Origin: Dactylis glomerata | Lineage: Eukaryota > Streptophyta > Magnoliopsida > Poales > Poaceae | Length of the DNA: 64,000 bases | Direction: 5' to 3' | NCBI GenBank assembly: GCA_007115705.1 | Contig: QXEO01000406.1 | Span: 4,444,804-4,508,803 of the forward strand | Part shown: one piece after another, positions 12,763 through 22,692 of the stretch | Position numbering within the stretch: the stretch's first letter is position 1 | How the letters are laid out: the number at the start of each line of letters is the position of its first letter | The notes under the pieces: model-generated | Told to the model about the DNA's origin: nothing | Database searches by the model: none | What the model saw: only the letters and a program-made list of their open reading frames with translations | Translations under genes and position numbers: made by a program

Positions 12763-15700
12763 GCCGCCCACATGATGCGGACGACAAGTTTGGCAAACTC
12801 AAGTTCACCATACCCAAGTTCACGGGTGATGATGACGCCGACGCCTATCTATCATGGATCATCAAAGTTGACAAGATCTTCCGGATGCACAACTACTCTG
12901 AAGAGAAGAAAGTTGCCATGGCTTCCCTTGAGTTTGAAGGCTATGCCAATATTTGGTGGGAGCAAGTGACGTTCGTACGTGAAGAAAACCTTCGAGAACC
13001 AATTGCAACTTGGGAAGAGATGAAGCTTGAAATGCACACCCGCTTCGTACCGGACCATTACACCCGCGATCTCTTCAACAAGCTTCAAAAGCTAACACAA
13101 GGCACCAAGTCCATGGAAGAATACTTCAAGGAAATGGAATTAACTATGATGCACCTCAAGTTGGAGGAGAAAGAAGAACAAACAATGGCACGTTTCTTCA
13201 ATGGATTGAAATTTCCCATCACGCGCATTGTGGAGTTCCTACCTTACTCTACCTTGTGGGACCTTGTACACAAAGCAACTCGAGCTGAGCGCCAACTCCA
13301 AGAAGAAGACAAGTATGAGCGCACCAAGGGCTTCTTCGCCTCCCGTACCCCTTTGGCAAACACACCAACAACACCCAAGCCGTCATTTGCATCTTCGTCC
13401 AAGTCTTTCTCCAAAGCACCGCAAACAACAACTCAAGCTCCCGCACCTACTACATCCACCTCCTCCAAAGCATCATCGACACCACTCAAAGTAACTTGCT
13501 TCAAGTGTGGCGTTCAAGGACACAAGTCTTTCGAGTGCAAAAACACTAGGGTGATGATCACCAAAGACAATGGAACCATTGACTACTATGATGAAGATGA
13601 GTATGAAGCCTTTGTCCAAGCGGCTGTTGCCATGGAAGCAGATGACATGGGTGATGAAGAGGAACATGTGCTATGCACTCATGACACTAGCCCATCACTT
13701 GTCGTCACAAAGGTGTTGACTACTCAATCCCAAGACTTAGAAGACCAATGATGCAACATCTTCCAAACAAAAGCCGACATTCATGGAAAGTCAATCAAGG
13801 TGATCATTGATGGAGGAAGTTGCCACAACCTTGCAAGCACCGAGTTATGTTCCAAGCTCAATCTCCAACTACACAAGCATGCTCACCCATACCATGTGCA
13901 ATGGTTAAGCGACAACGGCAATGTCAAGATTGAACACACCGTCCCCGTTACATTCAAGATTGGAGCTTATGAAGACATGGTGGAGTGTGATGTTGTTCCC
14001 ATGATGGTGTGTCACGTACTTCTTGGCCGCCCTTGGCAATTTGACAAGAAGGCTATACACAATGGATATACAAATGCTTACACCTTCAAGGAAGACGACA
14101 AGACCTTCACGCTTTGCCCGATGACTCCTAGCCAAATCATTGCGGACAATGCAAAGGCTTTAGCGAGGGTCCACCAAGTTTCCATTCCAAGTGAGTTGAG
14201 CGATGAGCGACTTAGCCACAACAAAGAAAGTGAGCGCCACAAGCCATACATGAGCGATAGAAACACCCACGCCTTGATTGCCACCAAAAGTGAGATGAGG
14301 GATTTACACCACAACCCATCCACCTTGCACTTTGTGCTTATTTGCAAGGGCACCGTTCTCAATACTAATGATCATTCCACGATTCCTTCTCCTTTGTTGT
14401 CTCTTTTGAAGGAATTCCAAGATGTCTTTCCGGACGAACTTCCTCATGGACTACCACCTCTACGCGGCATCGAGCATCGGATCGACCTCATCCCGGGCGC
14501 ACCCCTTCCAAACCGCGCCGCATACCGCACAAATCCGGAGGAGACGAAGGAAATCGAATGTCAAATTCATGATCTTCTACAAAAAGGGTATGTTTGGGAA
14601 AGCTTATCTCCTTGCGCCGTTTCGGTAATTCTTGTCCCCAAGAGTGATGACACACTTCGAATATGCATGGATTGTCGTCCCATCAATGCCATTACCGTTC
14701 GTTATCGCCATCCTATTCCTCGCTTAGACGACATGCTTGATGAGCTTGCGAGTTCCACTATATTTTCTAAAATTGATATTCGTAGTGGATACCATCAAAT
14801 ACGCATGGCCATAGGTGATGAATGGAAGACGACATTCTTCAAGACCAAACTTGGTCTCTATGAATGGCTTGTCATGCCTTTTGGATTGTCTAATGCACCG
14901 TTGACTTTTATGCGTCCTATGAACCACGTTTCGTGATCTTTCATTGGCAAATTTGTTGTGGTTTATTTTGACGATATCCTCATTTATAGCAAGTCATTTT
15001 CGAACCATGTTTCCCATGTTGAGCAAGTTTTGCACGTTCTTCACAAAGAAAAGCTTTATGCAAACCTCCCAAAGTGTAACTTTGCTCAAAACAAGTTGGT
15101 TTTTCTTGGATTCGTTATCTCTCACAATGGCATTGAAGTAGACACTTCCAAAATTGAGGCCATACGGAATTGGCCAACACCAACAACGGTTGGCCAAGTG
15201 AGAAGTTTTCATGGCCTTGCCGGTTTTTACCGTCGCTTTGTTAAAGATTTTAGCACCATTGCTTGCCCTCTAAACGAGCTTAGAAAGAAAAATCTACCTT
15301 TCGTTTGGGGCAAAGCTCAACAATATGCTTTCGATGAACTAAAGAAACGCCTTACGGAGGCACCATTGCTTGTTTTACCCGATTTCCAACAAACCTTTGA
15401 AATTGAATGTGATGCTAGTGGAATTGGAATCGGTGGTGTTCTAATGCAAAATGGACGCCCCGTTGCTTATCATAGTGAAAAGTTGGATGGTGCACACCTC
15501 AACTATTCAATCTATGACAAAGAACTCTTTGCTCTTGTTCGTGTTTTGGAAGTTTGGCAACATTATCTTTGGCCAAAAGAATTTGTCATCCATTCGGACC
15601 ACGAATCTTTGAAGTTTTTGAAAAGCCAAACAAATTTGAACAAACGTCATGCAAAGTGGGTTGAATTCATCGAATCTTTCCCTTACATTATCAAGTACAA

Positions 15701-17040
15701 AAAGGGCAAAGAAAACGTGGTCGCGGATGCTCTATCACGCAAAAATACAACCCTTCTCACTCGCATTGACACACACATTTTGGGTTTGGATGCGCTACCA
15801 AATTTGTACCCTTCCAATTCTTTCTTTGGAACCATCTATGACCAATGCTCGACCTTCCGAAGGGTCGATGATTTCTATTTGCATGAGGGTTTCCTTTTTA
15901 AAGCTAACAAATTATGCATACCCGAGTCCTCTCTTCGTATGTTGTTATTGCAAGAGGCACATGGTGGAGGACTCATGGGTCATTTCGGACGCGAGAAGAC
16001 TTATGCCATGCTTTCAACACACTACTTTTGGCCAAGGATGTACCGCGATGTCGCAAAGCACGTACAACGATGCACTACATGCATACAAGCTAAGTCCAAA
16101 TCTCATTCATTTGGTCTCTACATGCCTTTACCTATTCCACACGCACCATGGTCGGACATTAGCATGGATTTTGTTTTGGTTTTGCCACGTACACGCAATG
16201 GACATGATTCAATATTTGTGGTAGTTGACCGTTTTTCCAAAACGGCACATTTCATTCCATGTCACAAGACCGACGATGCTTTAGATATTGCTAATTTGTT
16301 TTTCAGGGATATCATTCGACTTCATGGGTTTCCAACAAGCATCGTATCAGATCGTGACGTCAAGTTCATGAGCTACTTATGGAAGACCCTAATGGCCAAG
16401 CTAGGGATCAAGCTCCTATTTTCTTCATCATCACATCCCCAAACGGATGGACAAACCGAAGTGGTGAACCGGAGTCTTGGGAACCTCCTCCGTGTGTTGA
16501 TCAAGAAGAACCCCAAGTCATGGGAGGAATGCATTCCTCATGCGTAGTTCGCCTACAACCGCGCCGAACATAGAATTACCAAGCGAAGCCCCTTTGAGAT
16601 CGTCTATGGGTTCAACCCACCAACGACACTCAACATTCTTCCACTCCCACTTCACGAGCGCGTCAACATGGACATCACCAAGCGCGCCGACGTCATGAAG
16701 AACTTGCACGACAACACATGGAAGACAATAGAAGACCATGTCAATCGCCATACCGCCACGATCAACAAGAACAAGACTCGACGCATCTTTGAGGAGGGCG
16801 ACCTTGTTTGGATTCATTTGAGCAAGGATCGGTTCCCACATGAATGCAATTCAAAACTCAAGCCATGAAGTGATGGACCCTTCAAGGTTCTCAAGCGCAT
16901 CAACGACAACGCTTACGTCATCGACATTCCAACTTCCAAGTACCTCGTAAGCAACACTTTCAACATCAAGGACCTATCCCCCTTTCATGGTGAGATGGTC
17001 AATGAAGAGTCGAGGTCGACTCTTTCCCAAGGGGGGGAGA
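12763..17040 (+). pseudogene. chromovirus gag-pol polyprotein (Gag core, PR, RT, RNase H, integrase)
   Basis: A single frame runs from the Gag core (KIFRMHNYSEEKKVAMASLE) to the LTR. Next come a CCHC zinc knuckle (CFKCGVQGHKSFEC, 13498-13539), protease (IIDGGSCHNLAS, near 13803), reverse transcriptase (YFDDILIYS, near 14963), RNase H, and integrase with its HHCC finger (near 15960-16090) and catalytic core (MDFVLVLP and SDRDVKF). The tail block DLSPFHGE follows. The frame is intact, but four in-frame stops kill it: TGA 13749-13751, TGA 14934-14936, TAG 16545-16547 and TGA 16866-16868. Three of the four fit CGA-to-TGA changes at positions where Arg is expected. It encodes the machinery for copying and integrating the element, now defunct. 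Confidence 0.9.
17026..17040 (+). other. polypurine tract of chromovirus
   Basis: CCCAAGGGGGGGAGA immediately precedes the LTR start TGATGTGG. The run of seven G is also the likely site of the indel that puts the last part of the polyprotein into another frame. Confidence 0.8.
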
Positions 17041-17044
17041 TGAT

Positions 17045-17479
17045 GTGGGGTGGCCTTCGGACACCTCCGCCTCAAGACCGCCAAGTCCCCCGCAAGGGCC
17101 AATGACAAGAGCTCGAGCTAAAGCCCTCCATGATAAGGTGAATTTGCTCCTAAACACACTTGATCTAGAACATACGTTGAATGGTTCGCTACCTCATGGC
17201 AACATCTTTTGTGCATTCCGTTACGAACCACATGGAGAGGCGACCAAGGACGAGGAACACGAAGAGGAAGCATGGAAACGCCGGAAGAAGAAGTCAGAGC
17301 AAGCGACGGACCGGCTAAAGCCGGCCCCAACACCGGCTATAGCCGGCCCCAACACCGGCTATAGCCGGCCACCGGCTTTAGCCGGCCCCAGCACCGGCTA
17401 TAGCCAGCCACACCGGCTAAAGCCGGACTTAACACCGGCTAAAGCCGGTCTGGCCGAGTCAACGCATCTTTGGCCTTGA
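17045..17479 (+). pseudogene. LTR-encoded C-terminal tail of chromovirus polyprotein
   Basis: This frame carries GPMTRARAKALHDKVNLLL, a block often found at the very end of plant gypsy polyproteins. It is not in the frame of pol (which stops soon after entering the LTR), so an indel at the G-run near 17031-17037 probably separates them. The last 50 residues are a translation of the palindromic repeat (RLKP, PAIAG, TGYS units) and are unlikely to have been selected as protein. Confidence 0.55.
17309..17452 (+). repeat. cluster of CCGGCTWWAGCCGG palindromes in chromovirus U3
   Basis: Seven close copies of (A)CCGGCT(A/T)(T/A)AGCCGG sit at intervals of about 20 bp, some joined by CCCAACA spacers. 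Each unit is its own reverse complement or nearly so. Related copies lie in the leader at 2375-2490. Placement in U3 fits a set of protein-binding sites or a cruciform-prone array; no function can be read directly. Confidence 0.8.
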
Positions 17480-18008
17480 AGCCACCCATGTAATCTTCCC
17501 TAATTTACCAAATTGCCCCCAGGTCGTGTCTGCCTATTTATATGGCTCTCTTTTCCCCACTCTAGGTTAGACAAGAATTAAGATAAACATGGCTTCATGC
17601 CCTTTCCCTTAGGGAACTTGCTACTATATCTCAAATCTAGAGTAAACCATCATCCCTCTTTGTTTGGGGTCTCTTCTATTTGGGGAATTCTACCTTGTAG
17701 TGGATCTCTTGCATACTTGGGTGTGTAATTCTATCCATTGGTTTGGTCTCTTCCCCAACTGGAATTCTACTCCTAGTAAATCAATCTCTCACAAGGAATT
17801 CTACTCTTGGAGTCTCATCCTTGTGATTCTATTGAGTTGGTGAATCGGGCCAATGAAGACAACCGGTGTGTATCTTGTGTGTGTGTGTGTGTTTGCCTTT
17901 GATTTGTTCATCATGTTCTTCGTGTTCTTCGTCTTCATCCTTGTTCCCCGCCACAAATCTCGTGAATCCGTGAAGATCGGGCCACACCCAAGGGGTCACC
18001 CCTCATCA

Positions 18009-21000
18009 AGCGCGCTCGTCGAATTCCTCCGTGAGCGCTGGGAAATCTTCGCCTGGTTTCCTTCAGACATGCCAGGGGTTCCTAGGGAACTCGTCGAGCA
18101 CACACTAAATGTGGATCCTAAAGCAAAGCCAGTCAAGCAACCACTGCAACGATTTGATGAACCCAAAAGGAAAGCCATAGCATCCGAGCTACACAGGCTA
18201 GAAAATGCCGGATTCATCCGAGAAATCAAATCATCAACTTGGGTATCTAATCCAGTCATTGTACCCAAGAAAAACACAGACGTACAAAGAGTGTGCGTCG
18301 ACTACACATCTCTCAATAAGCACTGTCCAAAGCATCCCTTCCCTCTGCCTCGCATTGACCAGATAATAGACTCAACAGCGGGGTGCACAAGGCTTTCCTT
18401 CCTAGATGCATACTCTGGTTATAACCAGATCAAGCTGAAGAAAGAAGACGAGGAAAAAACAGCTTTCATCACACCATACGGCGTGTTCTGTTATCAAGTC
18501 ATGCCTTTCGCCTTAAAAAACGAAGGAGCAACCTACCAGCGGATGATGCAAAACTGCCTCGGAAGTCAAATAGGACATAACATTCAAGTTTACATCGACA
18601 ACGTGGTCATCACCACAAGAAAAGAAGAGTCCTTAATCAGTTATTTGGCAGAAACATTCGACAACCTAAACAGGTACAAGCTCAAGCTTAACCCGACAAA
18701 ATGCTCCTTTGACGTATCGGCATGACAACTACTGGGATTCCTGGTATTAGCAAGGGGAATAGAGGCAAACCCAGAGAAGATCCAAGCGATACTAACAATG
18801 GGGAAACCAACAAAACTCCATGACGTACAGAAGCTCGCAGGACACGTCGCGGCACTAAGTCGATTCGTCGCACGATTAGGAGAAAAAGCACTTCCTTTCT
18901 ATGCACTCATGAAAAAGTCAGACAACAAATTCGAGTGGACAGAAGAAGCGGATACAGCTTTCGCACAATTGAAAAAAGTGCTTTCCACACCGTCGGTGTT
19001 GGTCGCACCAAATGAAAAGGAGCCGCTACTACTATATATTGCAGCAACACATCAAGTGGTGAGCATAGTGTTAGTAGTCGAAAGAAGTCAAGAGGGAAAA
19101 GCTCATGGAGTCCAGAGGCCAGTATATTTCGTCAGCGAAGTACTATCTCCAACAAAACAGAGGTACCCGCACTACCAAAAACTTGCATACAACGTATTCA
19201 CAATAGCACGAAAACTACGGCAATATTTCACGGTGCACCCAATTATAGTGGTTAACAAAGCACCACTATCCAACATATTGAACAACCCTTCAGCGATAGG
19301 ACGTGTCTCCTTATGGGGAATCGAATTATCACCCCTGGACATCACGTATGAAAAGCGAAAGGTGATCAAATCATAAGTTCTGCCAGATTTCACAGTAGAG
19401 TGGCTAGAACTACAAAACACAGGACCGCCGAATCTATCAAGCGTATGGACAATGTACTTCGATGGATCAAAAAGAGTCTAAGGCGCAGGAGCAGGAGTAG
19501 TCCTGATTTCACCACAAGGCGACAAGTTGAAATACGTTTTTAGGATGAGTTTTCCTCAAGCTTCTAATAATGAAGCCGAGAACGAGGCTCTGTTCCACAG
19601 AATGAAAATGGCCAAAGCATGTGGAGCGACTCGACTGAAAATATTCGGGGACTCGAATCTCGTCGTCCAACAAGTGATGAACAGGTGTGACGCCATCAGT
19701 GACAATATGACAGCATACAGAAACTTATACTATTATCTAGAGGGAATGTCCGATGGATGCGAAGTTTCGGACATCAGCAGGGCCAGCAATGAGGAAGCCG
19801 ACAATCTAGCAAATATCGGGTCCCAATGTTTACCCATACCGCAAGGAGTCTTTTGGGAAGAAATCATAGAGAGATCAATAAAAAATAACAAAACTTCGAC
19901 TATAGAAGAACAAGCCCAGCACCAAGCAACATGCTCGGGGGCTGGCAAGCGTTGGCAAAGAAGCACAACAGAACCAGAAGAAGTTATGATGACCAAAGAA
20001 ACCTGGATGCAGCCATACTTGGCATACATGATAAACAAGACACTACCCGAAGATACAGTAGAAGCAAGAAGGATAATATGACGATCCAAGGCTTTCATCG
20101 TATTACAAGGGAAACTATACAAGAAAAGTATAACGGGCGTCCTGCAACGATGCGTCACCCCTCAAGAAGGACAAGAAATATTAAAAGACATCCACGCAGG
20201 AGTATGCGGACATCATGCTAGCAGCAGAGCCATTGCATCTAAAGCCTTTCGTGCAGGTTTCTACTAGTTAACAGCCATTGAAGACGTGAAAGATATAGTG
20301 AGGAAATGGGAGGCTTGTCAACGTTTTGCATCTCGACCGCACGCACCAGCAGCAGAATTGCAACCGATACCACTATCCTGGCCCTTCGCGCAATGGGGTC
20401 TTGATATGGTACAAAATTGCACAAATCTTGGCCAAGAGGACATGTCTACATGCTGGTGGCAGTCGACAAATTTACAAAATGGGTAGAGGCAGCCCTCGTA
20501 ACAACCCAAGATTCCACAGCCGCAATCAACTTCATCAAGTCTATAGTTTTTTGCTTCGGAGTACCGCACAGCATCATCACGGACAATGGGACAAACTTCA
20601 CATCAAAAGAATTCAAGAGCTACTGTGAAAGTATGGGAATCAAACTGAAATTCGCATCCGTAGCACATCCAAAGACAAATGGACAAGTCAAAAAAGCTAA
20701 TGGCTTAATATGCAACGGGATAAAAAAGAGGCGGCTAGCACCTCTCGAGAAAGCCAAACACGCTTGGGTAGACGAACTGCCCTCCGTGCTATGGAGTCTC
20801 AGAACTACACCCAACGCGGCTACTCAAGAAACCCCCTTCTTTCTGGTCCACGGCGCCGAAGCCGTGCTTCCAGTCGAGATCACCCATGAAGCCCCAAGAA
20901 TCGTGGCTTACGACGAAACAACCTCCACAGAAGCACTTCAAGATGATGTCGATGCACTTGACGAAGCAAGAGACGTAGCACTCGCCAGAGCTACGCAATA

Positions 21001-21027
21001 CTAGCAAAATCTAAGAAACTACCATAG
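18009..21027 (+). pseudogene. Tat pol, copy A (RT, dual RNase H, integrase), degenerate
   Basis: The order of domains matches the complete copy at 50274-54203: RT, vestigial RNase H, extra archaeal-type RNase H (aRH, MYFDGSKRV near 19452), HHCC finger and integrase core. It is broken by in-frame stops at 18723, 19374, about 19480, 20079 and about 20265, and by a small deletion near 20410 that shifts the frame. The RT active site reads YIDN instead of YIDD. The integrase has Lys (codon 20690-20692) in place of the third catalytic acid. Its left end was cut by the chromovirus and its right end by the CACTA piece. Confidence 0.85.
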
Positions 21028-21039
21028 CACTAGTAGGGA

Positions 21040-21260
21040 AAACCTCTTCTGTGGCGCACCCATATATGCATTCTGTGGCGCATGGGTGGTGCTCCACAGA
21101 ATCTTCGCCACAAAAATAAGCATTCTGTGGCGCACCAGTACATGCGCCACAGAAATAAGGAATTCTGTGGCGCACCAAGCCATAATGCGCCACAGAATTA
21201 AGGAATTCTGTGGCGCATGAGTACTAGGTGCGCCACAGAAATAGGTGCGCCACAGAAAAT
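21040..21260. repeat. CACTA sub-terminal inverted repeats
   Basis: At least eight units of TTCTGTGGCGCA or its complement TGCGCCACAGAA occur in alternating orientation, spaced 20-40 bp, several forming perfect hairpin arms. In related elements such units are transposase binding sites; that role is inferred here. Confidence 0.8.
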
Positions 21261-21547
21261 TCAAAAAAATTCGAAAAAATTTAAAAATCGAAAAAAATAT
21301 TATTATTTTTTGAAAATCATAAAAATCGAAATAATGTGAAAAAACTATTTTATTTCAATTTTTTTAGGATTTTATCACATGAGGAACATATTCAAATCAC
21401 AGCGAATTTCTTGACTTCCCGCTAGGTCACCCATCTTTAGACTACTCCAGGCTGAGCACGCTTAACTTCTCCATTCTATGTGCATGAGCTATCCCTAACC
21501 TACTCAAGTTCTTATTGATATTACTATCATATCAATCCTCTTAAGGC

Positions 21548-22308
21548 CTATGTGTGCTTGTGTGTGTATGTGCGTATATGTATGTATATGTGTGTGTATG
21601 TGTATATATGTGTATATATATTATGTATATGTGTGTGTATATGTATATGTATGTCCGCGTATATGTGCGTCTATGTGTGTGTATATGTGCGTATATGTGT
21701 GTATATGTATGTATGTGTGTGTATATGTATGCATGTGTGCATATATATGTGTGTATATGTACGTATATGTACGTATATGTGTGTATATGTGCATATATGT
21801 GTGTGTATGTCCGCGTATATGTGCGTATATGTGTATGTATGTCCACGTATATGTGCGTATATGTGTATGTATATGTGCGTATATGTGTGTATATGTGTGT
21901 GTATGTCTGCGTATATGTGCGTATATGTGTATGTATGTCCGCGTATATGTGCATATATGTGTATGTATATGTGCGTATATGTGTGTATATGTGTGTATGT
22001 GTGTGTATATGTATGCATGTGTGCATATATATGTGTGTATATGTGCGTATATGTACGTATATGTGTATATATGTGCGTATATGTGCATATATGTGTGTGT
22101 ATGTATGTGTATGTGTGTGTATGTGTGCGTATATGTATGTATATGTGTGTGTATGTGTGCGTATATGTGCATATATGTGTGTATATGTGTGTGTATGTGT
22201 GCATATATGTGTGTGTATGTGTGTATATGTGTGTATATATCTGCATGTGTGTATATGTGTGTGTATATGTGTATATATATCTGCATGTGTGCTATATGTG
22301 TGTATATA
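21548..22308. repeat. 760-bp TG/TA alternating purine-pyrimidine microsatellite
   Basis: Irregular mixture of TATG, TGTG, TGCG and TATA units, almost perfectly alternating pyrimidine and purine for about 760 bp. All reading frames on both strands are open (250-258 codons of Cys/Val/Tyr or His/Thr/Ile), purely because TG/TA repeats lack in-frame stops. It is not a gene. The tract lies inside the CACTA fragment. Confidence 0.9.
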
Positions 22309-22692
22309 ACTAATCAAAAAGTTTAATCCAATATAAATTTTGATCTAAAAATAAAATTTTTTAAAAAAATTGAAAATATAAAAGTGCGAAAAAGTCTATT
22401 TCCCTTTTGAATTTTGAGATTCTAAAATTTGTCGAAACGACCGTAGGTGGTTGAATTCGGATGTAACTTTTCGTGTAGATACTTTTTCATATAAAAAACT
22501 TTTTAATCCGACTTCGTATGCAAAAGTTATGGCCGTTTTACCGAGACATAAAGTTTTTTTGTAAAAAATATCAAAATTCATTTTTATTATTTTTCTTACT
22601 TACTAGATCACGTAACATAACTAAATCTGATTTTTTGAATTTTTTTCAAACCTTTTATCTTTTTCTTTTATTTTTTAAAAGACTAAAAAGGC

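Larger units (their letters stand above)
1987..18008 (+). mobile_element. Chromovirus Ty3/gypsy element (CRM-like), split by nested insertions
   Basis: The parts are: remnant of the 5' LTR (1987-2094), iMet-type primer site (2097), leader, gag N-terminus (3193-4207), [Athila insertion 4208-12762], gag-pol remainder (12763-17040), polypurine tract and 3' LTR (17041-18008). Without the insertion the internal part is about 6.4 kb. The Gag core, the PR-RT-RH-INT order and the Pol tail ending in a GPMTRARAK block inside the LTR point to a chromovirus, most like CRM. That clade call is family knowledge recalled without an alignment. The element itself sits in the pol of a Tat element that resumes at 18009. 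Confidence 0.85.
17041..18008 (+). repeat. 3' LTR (968 bp) of chromovirus
   Basis: The ends TGATG and CATCA are inverted. The last 110 bp match the 5' LTR remnant at 1987-2094. U3 contains the end of the polyprotein and a cluster of palindromic 14-mers (17309-17452); a likely promoter lies around 17530-17545 (TATTTATATGG). It joins the interrupted Tat pol at 18009. Confidence 0.9.
21028..22692 (+). mobile_element. CACTA (En/Spm) transposon, left-end fragment
   Basis: It starts with CACTAGTAGGGAAAACC, a CACTA terminal repeat, right after CCATAG of the host pol. The first 230 bp hold short sub-terminal repeats TTCTGTGGCGCAC in both orientations, typical of these elements. A long TG/TA-rich microsatellite (21548-22308) and AT-rich DNA (22309-22692) follow. 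There is no transposase frame and no right terminal repeat: at 22693 the sequence jumps into RT sequence of the host Tat element. I infer a truncated, immobile copy. Confidence 0.75.

Noticed and set aside
17853..18010. Upstream extension of the Tat pol copy A frame into the chromovirus LTR
   Set aside because: The frame happens to stay open across the LTR/Tat junction; the junction is an insertion boundary, not a gene start.
21541..22326. Five overlapping open frames of 190-258 codons on both strands
   Set aside because: They translate a TG/TA microsatellite; the absence of stops follows from the repeat, and the products are only Cys/Val/Tyr or His/Thr/Ile runs.
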